NCBI RefSeq assembly: GCF_000004195.4
Contig: NC_030682.2
Span: 132,886,234-132,950,233 of the forward strand
Source of the DNA: Xenopus tropicalis
Lineage: Eukaryota; Chordata; Amphibia; Anura; Pipidae
Reading direction: 5' to 3'
Length of the DNA: 64,000 bases
The notes under the pieces are model-generated. The model was not told where the DNA came from. It saw only the letters and a program-made list of their open reading frames with translations, and did not search any database. This document shows, piece by piece, positions 10,666 to 22,223 of this stretch. Both the position numbers and the translations under genes were made by a program. Every line of letters begins with the position of its first letter. Position 1 is the stretch's first letter.

Positions 10666-11545
10666 TATCCATACATAAGTGGCATTGGCTTCCCACTCCA
10701 GCCCAAGTCAATGTATGGGGCCAAATACCTATACTACTGATACATGGTTGGACCATGACCAGATACCTAATGAGCAGTTTGAAAATCTTATCTATTGAGA
10801 AATTAATTGAATAGGGACACAGATGTGGCTCTCTCCTAAAACAGTAAATCTACATGAGCCCATATAATGATATAGTGTTGCTGTATTAGGCAAAAATACA
10901 ATGGTTGGTAACCTCACCAAATAATAGGATCTTTCTGTGTGAATGTAAACTGGTAACCCAACAGAAATACAGTTTAGGAGCATTCACATTCTCAAAAAAT
11001 AAAGAGCTTTAAGTAACCCAATAAAGCATATTTTTAAAACAAAATTAGGATTGTTATACTCCCTAAAATTAAGAATCATATGACTTGCAAAAGTAAATAG
11101 CAAATGTTTTGCTGCCAGGTTCCACTATGTTTCCAAGGTGTGCCATCTGTGCCGTGCTTTTTATAAGGCAAAGGAGACAAAGCTCCATTCTTTATTACAT
11201 ATGCCACAAACAAAACCATAATAGAGACGTAATTCTGGGCACTGGGCGTAGCAGAACGCATTAATATTTTACACAACTCTAGTAATGAAAGTGCAGCCTA
11301 CTTTATTTAAAATCACATCATTTGATAGCCGTGTCAGCTTTCATTAGGCCAGATCATGTTACTTAACAACTTTTCATTTAGAAAGTAGGACCTACAGAAG
11401 GTTCTGCCACTTTATTGACTAATGATGTGCGCGCCGGACAGTGTTTAACTGCTACAGATAAATGTCAGTGTTAATGTCTCCTTGCAAAAGGAATAAGCCT
11501 GCAAAAAGCAGGGATATTAACACTGTGCTGTGGCTTTGGCCTAAC
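10666..11545. other. Unassigned sequence with a small hairpin
   Basis: There is no gene. A short inverted pair, CAGTGTTAAT (11466 on) and ATTAACACTG (to 11525), forms a hairpin just upstream of the 130-bp array. Confidence 0.4.
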
Positions 11546-11549
11546 CTGT

Positions 11550-12440
11550 AACCGTATAAAGGCACAAGGCTGAGTTATACAGGGAACTCTGGGTATCACT
11601 CATGTATTATAAGGGATAATGTACCCCCTACTGTAAATGATAAGGATATTAGAAGTCACTCAGGGGTTCTGTGCCCATATAAAGGCACAAGGCTGCAGGC
11701 TGAGTTATACAGGGAACTCTGAGTATCACTCATGTATTATAAGGGATAATGTACCCCCTACTGTAAATGATAAGGATATTAGCAGTCACTGAGGGGTTCT
11801 GTGCCCATATAAAGGCACAAGGCTGCAGGCTGAGTTATACAGGGAACTCTGAGTATCACTCATGTATTATAAGGGATAATGTACCCCCTACTGTAAATGA
11901 TAAGGATATTAGCAGTCACTGAGGGGTTCTGTGCCCATATAAAGGCACAAGGCTGCAGGCTGAGTTATTCAGGGAACTCTGAGTATCACTCATGTATTAT
12001 AAGGGATAATGTACCCCCTACTGTAAATGATAAGGATATTAGCAGTCACTGAAGGTTCTGTGCCCATATAAAGGCACAAGGCTGCAGGCTGAGTTATACA
12101 GGGAACTCTGAGTATCACTCATGTATTATAAGGGATAATGTACCCCCTACTGTAAATGATAAGGATATTAGAAGTCACTGAGGGGTTCTGTGACCATATA
12201 AAGGCACAAGGCTGCAGGCTGAGTTATACAGGGAACTCTGAGTATCACTCATGTATTATAAGGGATAATGTACCCCCTACTGTAAATGATAAGGATATTA
12301 GAAGTCACTGAGGGGTTCTGTGCCCATATAAAGGCACAAGGCTGCAGGCTGAGTTATACAGGGAACTCTGAGTATCACTCATGTATTATAAGGGATAATG
12401 TACCCCCTACTGTAAATTATAAGAATATTAGAATCCAAGC
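11550..12440 (+). repeat. 130-bp tandem array, 7 units
   Basis: GGCACAAGGC recurs at 11561, 11684, 11814, 11944, 12073, 12203 and 12333, giving units of 130 bp; one is 129 and the first is 123, lacking GCAGGCT. Units are over 95% alike. The last unit decays after 12420. A single diverged monomer, split by a hAT element, is at 49140-49231 plus 50449-50480, so the unit is a dispersed sequence that expanded here. Confidence 0.9.
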
Positions 12441-12941
12441 CTCTGCCTCATGCTTAAGGATAATATCCTTAAATTTTACAATAGGGTGCATATTATTCAC
12501 CATATACAATTATAAAGTGTATATATATTGACTTTGCTTGGAGCACTGTTTTTGATCATGATTATTTATTTACATTTTTCTGTGTGTTTACCTTCCTGTA
12601 TGATGTTTATTATTGGCTATTTTATGCTCTAGATTTTGCTTAGCATGGCCAACAGACCTCTTTCAAAAAAAAAAAATAAAAATCGTACTAGGATGTATTA
12701 TTGAAAAGGATATTCCATATAAAAGGCAACATGAGTACATGCTCACCCACTGTGCCTTTGAAGGCCTCTCATGCTAGGGCACAGTAACATGCTGTATGGG
12801 CTTTGGAGGAAGATTCCCTCTGTACATGCAAAGATTTCAGTATCAAAGTTCTCTCTCCACTTGGAAAAATCCCTTTCTGTCACATGCACTATAGACACAT
12901 TCACTGAGCCTTTTTATTTGCTGATATGCTCACACTTATAG
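12441..12941. other. Unassigned AT-rich sequence
   Basis: Nothing recognised. Confidence 0.35.
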
Positions 12942-13834
12942 TACAGGTATCGGACCCCTTATCTGGAAACCCATTATCCAGAAAGTTCAGCATTACGGAA
13001 AGGCCATCCCCCATAGACTCCATTTTAATCAGAATTCACATTTTTGAAAATGATTCCCTTTTTCTCTGTAATAATAAAACAGTACCTGTACTTGATCCCA
13101 ACTAAGATATAATTACCCCTTATTGGGGGCAGAACAGCCCTATTGGGTTTATTTCATGGTTAAATGATTCCCTTTTCTCTGTAATAATAAAACAGTACCT
13201 GTACTTGATCCCAACTAAGATATAATTACCCCTTATTGGGGGCAGAACAGCCCTATTGGGTTTATTTAATGGTTAAATGATTCCCTTTTCTCTGTAATAA
13301 TAAAACAGTACCTGTACTTGATCCCAACTAAGATATAATACCCCTTATTGGGGCAGAACAGCCCTATTGGGTTTATTTAATTGTTAAATGATTCCCTTTT
13401 CTCTGTAATAATAAAACAGTACCTGTACTTGATCCCAACTAAGATATATATACCCCTTATTGGGGGCAGAACAGCCCTATTGGGTTTATTTAATGGTTAA
13501 ATGATTCCCTTTTCTCTGTAATAATAAAACAGTACCTGTACTTGATCCCAACTAAGATATATATACCCCTTATTGGGGGCAGAACAGCCCTATTGGGTTT
13601 ATTTAATGGTTAAATGATTCCCTTTTCTCTGTAATAATAAAACAGTACCTGTACTTGATCCCAACTAAGATGTAATTAATACTTATTGGAGCCAAAACAA
13701 TCCTATTGGGTTTAAATTATTGTTTAAATTATTTTTTTAATAGACTTAAGGTAGGAGATTCAAATTACGGAAAGACCCCTTATCCGGAAAACCCCAGGTC
13801 CCGAGCATTGTGGATAATGGGTCCCATACCTGTA
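12942..13834 (-). mobile_element. TIR element with 113-bp tandem repeat (6 units)
   Basis: It is the reverse orientation of the 2790-3556 element. AGTACCTGTACTTGATCCCA recurs at 13081, 13194, 13307, 13418, 13531 and 13644, with spacing 113 or 111. The outer ends TACAGGTATCGGACCCCTTA and TGGGTCCCATACCTGTA are inverted. Confidence 0.85.
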
Positions 13835-13836
13835 TA

Positions 13837-14426
13837 GTCAGGATGCTGACTTACAGGTCACAAGCGTAATGCCTACTGGTAGATCGTTGCCTATCCATTG
13901 CGGAGTCCTGCTCTAAAGCTCATATAATAAATAGAGAAAGATGTTGAAAATATAGAGAAATGTTTATTGGTAAATGCACTGCATATTATGCACATTGCAC
14001 ATCATCTATTTCAGCAGGAAAAGGGTGTGGTGGTGTGTGCCAGATGCTTCATAAAAGCCAGCATTATCTGTGCAACTTGGGTTTGCTTTTTAAAAATAGT
14101 TGGAAAATAATTCCAATATTGTAAACTTTACTTACACTATATTCATTATTTAAATTGTGTTTCCTTCAGTCATGGAATTACACAGTCACAGCAAGCAATC
14201 AAGCGCCATTTTGTTGGCAATCAAGTCAAGTCATTACAAGTCAAGCTTTACTGTCACAGCTTTACTACACATCTGCATACAAAAAATATATACATGGGAC
14301 GAAATTGCAAATTGTTAGATCCACTCAAAGAAAAACAGAAAAACACATATTACATTCCATAAACATACATACATACTGCTAATAAAGGGCAAAGTACAAC
14401 AAAACACATTGTGCATACACAGAGCA

Positions 14427-14476
<50 letters not shown>

Positions 14477-14644
14477 GTCCACACGACAGCACCACACTCC
14501 AAAATCTGCTGCTCTGCAGCTGCCTCTGTGCATGGGATATCATATAAATATCAAAATAAAACAGCCAGCACCAAGGGTCTTTGTATTTCAAAAAATCTCT
14601 CGTGTATTATAATTGCATGTACAACCGACGTTTCGGTTTTATTT

Positions 14645-14678
<34 letters not shown>

Positions 14679-15562
14679 TTTTAGGGGAGATGATTTGGTA
14701 CTTTAGGGACACCATTTGGTGGGGTGAAACCACCAGTAGGGGGGATTCATTCTAAAGTGGTTTGTTCCCAAATGATATTATGGAATTAAAAAGGGCATTT
14801 AACAGGGAGGGCAGAAAGGAAAGCCACAAAAGAGGTGCTTGATATCTGAATATTAAGATCTTTATGATAGCTTCACGTCAAGTGAAGGATAACTTTAAAA
14901 AAAGTACTTAATACCTTCCAACATCTCATCATTTGTGTCTCCATACATTCCTGTCCAACACCTCCGTTCCTCTCAGAACAACTGTCTGTTCACACCACCC
15001 ACTTCCACCCACCTTAATCTTCTTTCTTTTTCTTTTCCCAACCTCTGGATCTCTATACCTGTATTCCTCTATAGAAAATCTTCCATCAGTCTTCTCAAAA
15101 CCAAATACTGCCTCTTGGAGAACTGGCATACCATTTGATTCAGTCTTGGCACCTATGAGCCTAAGCCTCAGCCCCTATAAATTGTAGCTCTTCTGGCTGA
15201 ATTTCTAGGTTACCCACCCACTTATACGATAAACGCTACAGAGCTGGGTCTTTCTTCTTCTTGTGTCTCTTAATACACAGGATTTTAATCTGGAAATGAG
15301 GCCACAATTTTTTTTTTTTATCAAAAGCAAGGTATTTTACCTTTGTATACACTAGAACAATAATTGAACCTCCCTTCAACAATATGTCACATATATGAAA
15401 AAAATTTGCCCAAGGGCATTATATAAGGCATATAGTAATATGTAGGTTGAAACAAGTTCTGCAACCTAAGGTTCTTTCAGTCAAGGTTACAAAGGATACG
15501 TCAACATACACAAAATCAATAGGTTCCATTGAGTAATGTGGAATGCAAGGATTCTGACTTAC
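13837..15562. other. Mostly unassigned; includes low-grade repeats
   Basis: This holds two (TA)n tracts (14429-14472, 14647-14677). A stretch near 14590-14640 with CCGACGTTTCGG resembles transposon-border text. The minus strand of 14929-15129 is open for 66 codons starting MPVLQEAVFGFE, and similar text (MRVLQEFVFTF) recurs on the minus strand at 50500-50562. That points to a dispersed repeat rather than a gene. Confidence 0.4.
14429..14472. repeat. (TA)n microsatellite, ~22 units
   Basis: An uninterrupted TA run. A second run of ~15 units is at 14647-14677. Confidence 0.95.
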
Positions 15563-15637
15563 TTGGGATCAGTTTCTGGGAAGAGTGTCGGAATAATATC
15601 TCCTGCAATACCAGATTTCACTCCTTCCTTCATGTGG
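15563..15637 (-). CDS. Candidate 75-bp exon of an unidentified gene
   Basis: On the minus strand GGCTATTTCCAG (acceptor) precedes a 75-bp open segment, and the donor is a strong GTAAGT directly after CCCAA. The reading is one nucleotide, then HMKEGVKSGIAGDII, then PTLFPETDP, then two nucleotides of a split codon that would be Lys or Asn. The codons look like ordinary coding sequence, with an amphipathic start and no low complexity. The phase at its 3' end (two nucleotides left over) does not fit the 8265-8372 exon directly. If both belong to one minus-strand gene, at least one exon between them was missed; they could equally be from different genes or be chance. No family was recognised. Confidence 0.4.
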
Positions 15638-16137
15638 CTGGAAATAGCCAAATTACATGTTTCTCAGAGTAATAAAAGATATCCATTACTTTTCCTTCTA
15701 TACATTTCCAGATGTGAGATGAAATATCTACTGGAATGGCATTGAAACATGATAAGGTGATTAAGCATGGTTTGAAATATTTTGTTGCAATGGAATAAAA
15801 AGAAGAAGTTTATTATTATTATCAAACTTTTCCAGCCCTTCAGAATCCAATACCATTAGATGAATTGGCTTATCACAAGCTCATTTTAATTGTGTAAAGA
15901 CACTTTTTTCCACAATACTTTTCCACAATGATAATTGCGTATATATGCAAACTAAAAATTGCACGGAGAAGGAGTTGTGAAATAAATTGGTGTTTTTATG
16001 CAGCTTTTATTAAATAAGTGATAATAAATGCAAATCTATAAATCCACATTGTGGATATTTTTTTCCAGCACTGACTTTTATTATATTCCCCCATTAATGT
16101 AAGGAGATAGAGACAATGCAATAAGCAGAGTGGATTT

Positions 16138-16290
16138 ACAGTTAAGAGGGAAAATATGGCAAATGAAAGATGAGTTTGTGGTACTGATGTATAGCTGTCA
16201 CTTTGGGGCAAAATGTTATAGCTCTTGGTAGGTATTCCATAAAGATTAGTGAATTAATAATGTGATTATATAAAGTTGTATTGAAGAGTT
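16138..16290 (+). repeat. 153-bp duplicated segment, copy 1
   Basis: From ACAGTTAAGAGGGAAAATAT to TTGAAGAGTT it is about 93% identical to 17774-17927. The similarity stops sharply at both ends. Copy 2 lies inside the 17093-18015 MITE. Confidence 0.9.
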
Positions 16291-17092
16291 TAAACTTAGA
16301 GGCTTGGAAATACTCTTCACTATAGAGATCAGGGTTTAATGATTAAAAATCTAAAATGCAGCCTGCTACCAAACTCAAACCCAGGGCCGTGGGTTCTGTA
16401 CCCTGCACGAGTGATTGTGGTACTGAAATGCCAACCTATCCTCTATTGTGAGACAATATACCCTGTCCCTCAACATGGGCTCAATAAGGAGAACATGCTG
16501 AATATACTTAGTGCCTACTTGAGATTACTGTAGCCTGAATAGTATTCACTCCTGAGAAGTCATTCAAAGCATGAATGGAATTTGCCATTTTTGTATCAAT
16601 AGGCAGGTCATTCCACTGCCCTCACCCTGAAGAACCATTTTTAGTTATCTTCTAAAAGACCCACACTATCTGTCTATAATGTCCTTTAAAGTACTTGTAA
16701 AGAGCCTGCACCTGTTGCTTCCCTTGTAGGTATAGAATTACTACGTTCTAGGTCTGCTTCTATTAGTTATCCTGGTTTCATCCCCTGCCTGTCCTGACTC
16801 TTGCCTGTTTTTGCTATGATTATTCTGTACTGCAATCTCTGATCCGGGCTCATCTTGCCTGGCTGAGCTTGAGTTCTGTTCAGACTTCTAACCTTCCAAG
16901 TGGTGGCACAGTGAAACACTTACACCCAAGTAGTAGGGGTGTCTACTCATTAGGGGAATTCTTCTGGAATTCAAATACATATAACGGAAGCTTGGGACTG
17001 GGTTCATTGTATGGAAACCAGGTTTTGGGGATGATGATTGTGACAGTATAACCGCTTGGAGAAAAATGTTTCCTGGATTGAGGTCAAAGTCC
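16291..17092. other. Unassigned sequence
   Basis: No gene or repeat was recognised. Confidence 0.35.
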
Positions 17093-17290
17093 AAGGGGCA
17101 CATTGATCAAAGTACGATTGAGTCTGAATACAAAAAAATCATATTTTTCGAATTTATAGAACTGTGCTTATTTTCTGCAATTTTTTCCTTAATTTGCGGA
17201 CTTTATCATATTTTTTGCGACAAAATCATATTTGTCGCGCCAAGTACGAAAGTTTTGGATTCATTCAAGCTTCGGTACTGTGACTTTCTT

Positions 17291-17645
17291 TGGGCCAGGT
17301 TGCAGCTGTCATTGAGCCCTATGGGAGACTTTCCTTGGGCTAGGTTGGAGCTGCAGAGTGCCATTGAGCCCTATGGGAGGCTTTCCTTGGGCCGGGTTGG
17401 AGCTGCAGAGTGCCATTGAGCCCTATGGGAGACTTTCCTTGGGCCGGGTTGGAGCTGCAGAGTGCCATTGAGCCCTATGGGAGACTTTCCTTGGGCCGGG
17501 TTGGAGCTGCAGAGTGCCATTGAGCCCTATGGGAGACTTTCCTTGGGCCGGGTTGGAGCTGCAGAGTGCCATTGAGCCCTATGGGAGACTTTCCTTGGGC
17601 CGGGTTGGAGCTGCAGAGTGCCATTGAGTCCTGTGGGAGGCTTCC
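17291..17645 (+). repeat. 52-bp minisatellite inside a MITE, 7 units
   Basis: TGGGCC/TGGGCT marks occur at 17291, 17336, 17388, 17440, 17492, 17544 and 17596: spacing is 45 then 52 throughout. The unit holds GGTTGGAGCTGCAGAGTGCC and GAGCCCTATGGGAGACTTTC. The middle copies are identical. Confidence 0.9.
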
Positions 17646-17773
17646 AAAATCATGCATTGAAGATTTAAAGTCAGAAAGGTTTTCCTGCCGTTCGGATATG
17701 AAAATTTTGTGACTTTCGGAACGCCATTGCTATATTACATGACTATTATGATTTTTTCATAAGCATTTTCATG

Positions 17774-17927
17774 ACAGTTAAGAGGGAAAATATGGCAAAT
17801 GAAAGATGAGTTTGTGGTACAGATGTATAGCTGTCACTTTGGGGCAAAATGTTATAGGTCTTGGTTGTAGATTCCATAAAGATTACTGAATTAATAATAT
17901 GATCATATAAAGTTATATTGAAGAGTT
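17774..17927 (+). repeat. 154-bp duplicated segment, copy 2 (inside MITE)
   Basis: It matches 16138-16290 with about 11 differences. Its presence inside a TIR element suggests capture of host DNA by the element, or a nested unrelated repeat. Confidence 0.85.
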
Positions 17928-18015
17928 CGGACATTTCCGATCATCAGATATTATCGTATTTAATCCGAATGTTATTTTCGGGATTCAAACTCGTACTTTG
18001 ATCAATGTGCCCCTT

Positions 18016-18833
18016 AGTGTTGCACTTAGTAATCCTTGGAGGTTGACAATTGATTAAGAGGTCTAAATAGTAAAACAATGACTATACACTTGAAAGAAAA
18101 AAAAGTTCTTTCAGATGGTCTAAAAAGACCTTAAACCTTGAGTAAAGCCAATGTTCACTCAACAAACTGTTTGTACGTAACAGAAAAGTCAGAAAATACT
18201 GTTTGATTCTAATTGGTTTCCATAGAAACATTTTTTTTGTGTGTTTGCCAAATAAACAAACCTTGGTTGTTCTTAATGGCTCTCCACTGTGTGAGCCATT
18301 ATAAAATTACAGGTATGTGACTTTTTGTTCATTGGGTTTGTTTGTGTTTTATAGGAAATATTGGCAACAATGGATTTTTTGCTCACAGCTATAAATCTTT
18401 TCCACTGAGACGTACAAAACAAATATATTTTCCTGCCTACTCTGCGAAAAATAGGAAACACAAATAGCCGTTCCAGGAACAGGTGAAATAAGAAACATGC
18501 TGGGTCCAATACATTTTCATTAAAAAAATAAATAAATGCGAATTAAAATGGAGATTAAATTCAGGGCTTGCAGCAATCTCTGCTAAACATATTCCACACT
18601 CCCCCTGACAAACTCTGGGAAAAAAAAAAAGAAAATGAAATTGTGACCTCATATATTTATTTACTGAATTCTGTAGATGGAACCCAAGGGAAGTGTAGAA
18701 TAAATATCCATATGCAGGGTACAGTGACACAATAGTACAGAATAGCATTTGCCCTCTTCCATTCCAATGGTTTGTCTTTAAAGGTAATATATAAATGATG
18801 TACATATTATTATCTTTCGTTTATGCAGCGATA
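18016..18833. other. Unassigned sequence
   Basis: No gene is supported. The minus-strand open frames at 18273-18805 have no domain-like pattern. Confidence 0.35.
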
Positions 18834-18841
18834 CTGTAAGG

Positions 18842-19148
18842 CAGGGATCCCCAACCAGTGGCTCAGGGGCAACATGTTGCTCCCCAACCCCTTGGATGTT
18901 GCTCTCAGTGCCCCCAAACCAGGGAGTTATTTTTGAATTCCTGACTTGGGGGCAAGTTTTGGTTGAATAAAAACAAGATTTCCTACCAAATAAAGCCCCT
19001 GTAAGCTGATAGGGTGCATAGAGGCTCCCTAATAGCCAATTACAGCCCTTATTTGGCTCCTCCATGAACTTTTATGGTGCTTGTGTTGCCCCCCAAGCCT
19101 TTTTACATTTGACTGTGGCTCACGAGTAAGAAAGGTTGGGGACCCCTG
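18842..19148 (-). mobile_element. 307-bp hAT MITE (CAGGGGTCCCCAACC family)
   Basis: A perfect 8-bp target duplication CTGTAAGG is at 18834-18841 and 19149-19156. The termini are CAGGGATCCCCAACC and GGTTGGGGACCCCTG. It is a reverse-oriented relative of 10357-10657 and 53075-53382. Confidence 0.95.
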
Positions 19149-19351
19149 CTGTAAGGAATGAGTGAGAATTAATGCAGTGGGGAATGAGGAATTTCCCTAC
19201 AGAAGAGTCGACGTGGAATTATTTAAAAAAAATTGTATTTTGAGATTTATTCATTAATTTGTATGTTCACTAGTAAAGCAAGAAAACAAATCTGAAATCT
19301 AAAATCTGAATTTTTTAAATTTTCCTAGTGTATTTGATATTTTAATAGATT

Positions 19352-19365
19352 CCCCCCCCCCCCCC
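19352..19365. repeat. Poly-C tract (14 nt)
   Basis: A homopolymer run. A 13-nt C run is also at 20674-20686. Both are likely length-variable. Confidence 0.9.
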
Positions 19366-19448
19366 ACCATGTCATTGACTTCTCCATACATTTTATTAAA
19401 AAAAAGTTGCAAATTAGATTTTAACTAGACTGACATTCACTTGCCTAA

Positions 19449-19756
19449 AGGTGGCCATACACCTTTCTTCTCCCGATATCCCCCACCTACGGGTGGGCGA
19501 TTTCGGGAGAATCCAGGCTAATTCAGTCATTTGGCCCTGAGGCCAAACGATCGAATTATAACGACGGGTATAGGCAACGAGCTGATGCGGTCCCTGATCC
19601 GACTAAATCTTTTAACCTGCCCGATCGATATTTGGCCGATTTCAGACCAGATATCGGTCGGGCAGGCCCATCGGTAGTGCCCATACACGGGCCGATTAGC
19701 TGCTGAATCGGTCTAAAGGATATCGGCAGCTAGAATTGGACCGTGTATGGGGACCT
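19449..19756 (-). mobile_element. 308-bp Harbinger-like MITE, unexpanded copy
   Basis: The ends AGGTGGCCATACAC and GTGTATGGGGACCT are inverted and flanked by TAA/TAA (19446-19448 and 19757-19759), the 3-bp duplication typical of PIF/Harbinger. The interior is full of short palindromes (CGATCGATATTTGGCCGAT, ATATCGGTCGGGCAGG). It is the reverse complement of the element that holds the 43-bp minisatellite at 21985-33602. The equivalent of the array site here (about 19553-19572) is empty. Confidence 0.85.
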
Positions 19757-19759
19757 TAA

Positions 19760-20364
19760 GGCACTATGACGGCATATGTAGAGAATGTGGGCTAAACTAT
19801 TTCCTATAAGTACATAGTGATGGCTTTTCTCCTTGGCTTGGATATTTTTATATGTATCTGCCAAAAGGCGGAGGAGACCCACTAAAAACAAAAAGAAATG
19901 CTGTTTTAAACATAAAACGTATCCTATTTAGGTGACAAGAAAAGAGAGATGAGATTTCTTTTGCAAAATGACAACGGGGTTATGTTATAAAAGACAAAAT
20001 GGACACATTTATTGTATTATTTTTGGAATCTAGGTTCTTCAAACTTACATTTTGTAAGAGAAAACCTGTGGAGGTTCTATAGTCAATGGGAGATGTAATT
20101 TCTGTATTTAATCAATTTTATTTCTGGGGATTTTTAAAATGAATGGGAAAAAAATTGATTTTCCATAGCTGTGTTAGAGATAGAGATATTATTGCACAAT
20201 GTTTGACCACTGGAAACAAGGAAAAAACCCAAGGAAGATGTCAAAGGATTATCTTCTTCTTCTTAGGAATACAGAAGTATACATAAGAGGTCATTTACTA
20301 TGTATTGTGCAAAGTGCAAAAAAAGGGCTGCCATGGGCCATTTTTTTTACTTTGCACACTTTAC
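19760..20364. other. Unassigned sequence
   Basis: Nothing recognised apart from short A/T runs. Confidence 0.35.
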
Positions 20365-20577
20365 CACTTAGATTGTAAGCTCTAGGGGGCAGGGACCTCC
20401 TTCCTACTGTTTCTTATACCACATGGCACTTATTCCCTGTGTATTTATACTTATTTAATGTATTTATTATAACACTTGTCCTCCCTGTGTGTAATTTTGT
20501 ATTTTGTAAGACTGTACAGCGCTGCGTACCCTTGTGGCGCTTTATAAATAAAGTTATACATACATACATACTGTGTG
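20365..20577 (+). mobile_element. SINE/L2-type 3' end
   Basis: It has GATTGTAAGCTCTAGGGGGC, AGGGACCTCCTTCC, CTGTACAGCGCTGCGTAC and TTTATAAATAAAG, followed by a TACA-type tail. This is the widespread L2/SINE 3' end. An inverted partner is at 20833-21030 and fragments are at 39344-39410 and 48300-48600. Confidence 0.75.
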
Positions 20578-20832
20578 GTAGAGCAGTGGTGGAGCAGTGA
20601 TGAGCAGGTCGGAGAATGGTAAGGAACTGCAGAAGGGCCAGAACTATGGGTAGGCAAACAGAAGAGGTACATGCCCCCCCCCCCCCACGGTTGCACCCTA
20701 GGCACTTCCCTGCCTACCCATAGTTCCAGCCCGGTTGCAATGTAATAACAGAATGCAGATGTTTGTTCTTTGTGCAAACTTTGGTTTCCAATTATGTCTT
20801 TAATTATCTTTTCCCATATGTATGTATGTATG

Positions 20833-21030
20833 TATGTATATCTTTATTTATAAAGTGCTACTTATGTACGCAGCGCTGTACAGTAGAATACATTAATACA
20901 AACAGGGGGTTAAAGATAATGGATAAATACAAAGTACAACAATAAATACAAATAAATACAAAGTACAGTTGCAATAAGAGTCAGAAACACAAGATGAAGG
21001 AGGTCCCTGCCCCGTAGAGCTTACAATCTA
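20833..21030 (-). mobile_element. SINE/L2-type 3' end, inverted partner
   Basis: TATG repeats, then TTTATTTATAAAGTGCTACT, GCAGCGCTGTACAGTA and finally GAGCTTACAATCTA are the complement of the 20365-20577 order. Together the two copies form a ~200-bp imperfect inverted repeat with a ~255-bp loop. Confidence 0.75.
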
Positions 21031-21981
21031 TATGTACTTTGTTCATAAACAAGACTTCAGATCACTTACTCTGGATGAAATAGTTAATGAGTTAATCGAT
21101 AAAGGAGGACAATGATGGGTCTAACATGGAAAAATAAACATATTCCCAAGTCTCTCACTCATGCGAAGGCAGCAAACTGTGAGCCTGTTTATTCAGGTTG
21201 AATTTGTTTTCCTGTTGACCAAAGTATAAAGTATTCGATTTGTTTAATATCCCATCATCTGGCACAGAAACCACCTCATTCCCTATGGGTTTTAGGCAAG
21301 ATGTTTCCTAATAGCTAATAGCAGCCAGAAATTAAATGAATCTGTGTGTAAGTGTGCCTGCGGCTCTTCAACAAGCTAGGAGAAGATACTGAGGGACCAC
21401 TATAGGTGCTCCATGCTCAATTCAGGGAAAGAAAAAGGAACGTCAAAAAACACTTGTAACACAAGAAGCTTGGAGGAGTAATGATTGTAACAAGACTCAA
21501 ACCAGCTGAGAGATATATGAGGAGCCCAAGATGTACCAGGAATAAACTGCACATCTTCAGAACTCTTCATACATTTTTTTATATGTATTAGATTACATTG
21601 TGGATGCAGCCACATAGAAAGGCCATGCACTGGACAAGGTCAGGATATAAGTACAAAATATTCATCATTAAATGTATCTTTGTTATAATTAAAGGAGATA
21701 TAAACCTTATATCACCCTCACATTCATTAGAATGTTTCCGTGGTTTATAAGTTATTTGTACTACACTCCTGCAGTGGGTTGCTGACATCTGCACAACATT
21801 TTTGGGTTGAGTGAAAGTTGCTTTCCCGTTCTGGCTCTCTTATTTCTAGGTGCGCTCCCCTGTCCCTTTTATGACATCATCAGTGGGTGGGTCAGGGGTG
21901 GGTCTATAAATAGAGGGGACTAGCCAGATCAGTTAGGGTTCGGGCAGGGAGTGGGCGGGTTAGGGTTGGGTCGAGTAAAAC
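21031..21981. other. Mostly unassigned; T2-like left end and TATA-like site
   Basis: An ATTAAAGGAGATATAAACC at about 21690 looks like a T2-type MITE left end. Further on, GACATCATC (21872-21880) and TATAAATAG (21905-21913) are followed by GT-rich text. The TATA motif is good, but no transcript start or gene follows, so I do not call a promoter. Confidence 0.35.
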
Positions 21982-21984
21982 TAA

Positions 21985-22223
21985 AGGTCCCCATACACGG
22001 GCCGACTCTAGCTGCCGATATCGGTCCCTTAGACTGATTCGGCAGCTAATAGGCCCGTGTATGGGCACTACCAATGGGCCTGCCCGACCGATATCTGGCC
22101 TGAAATCGGCCAGATCTCGATCGGGCAGGTTAAAAAAACTAGTTGGATCGGGGACCGCATCGGCTCGTTGATGTGGTCCCCCGACCGATTTTGCCTATAC
22201 CTGCCGTAATACCCGCCGTAAGC
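21985..22223 (+). mobile_element. Harbinger-like MITE, left part (host of the nested array)
   Basis: It begins AGGTCCCCATACACGGGCC after TAA (21982-21984) and follows the reverse complement of 19449-19756 closely, up to TTGCCTATACCTGCCGTAAT. Relative to the empty copy it has an extra GATGTGGTCCCCCGACCGAT block. The 43-bp minisatellite starts immediately after it, and the rest of the element resumes at 33503. Confidence 0.8.

Larger units (their letters stand above)
17093..18015. mobile_element. 923-bp MITE with perfect 25-bp TIRs
   Basis: The left end, AAGGGGCACATTGATCAAAG plus TACGA, is perfectly inverted at the right end (17991-18015). Inside are a 52-bp tandem array (17291-17645) and a 154-bp segment shared with 16138-16290. 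There is no transposase frame. The perfect TIRs suggest recent activity. The target duplication is unclear. Confidence 0.85.

Noticed and set aside
14929..15129. 66-codon minus-strand frame (MPVLQEAVFGFE)
   Set aside because: Similar text recurs at 50500-50562, so it looks like part of a dispersed repeat, not a gene.
21872..21913. CRE-like half site and TATAAATAG as a promoter
   Set aside because: Motifs only; no gene or CpG-rich start region follows, and the text may belong to a repeat.
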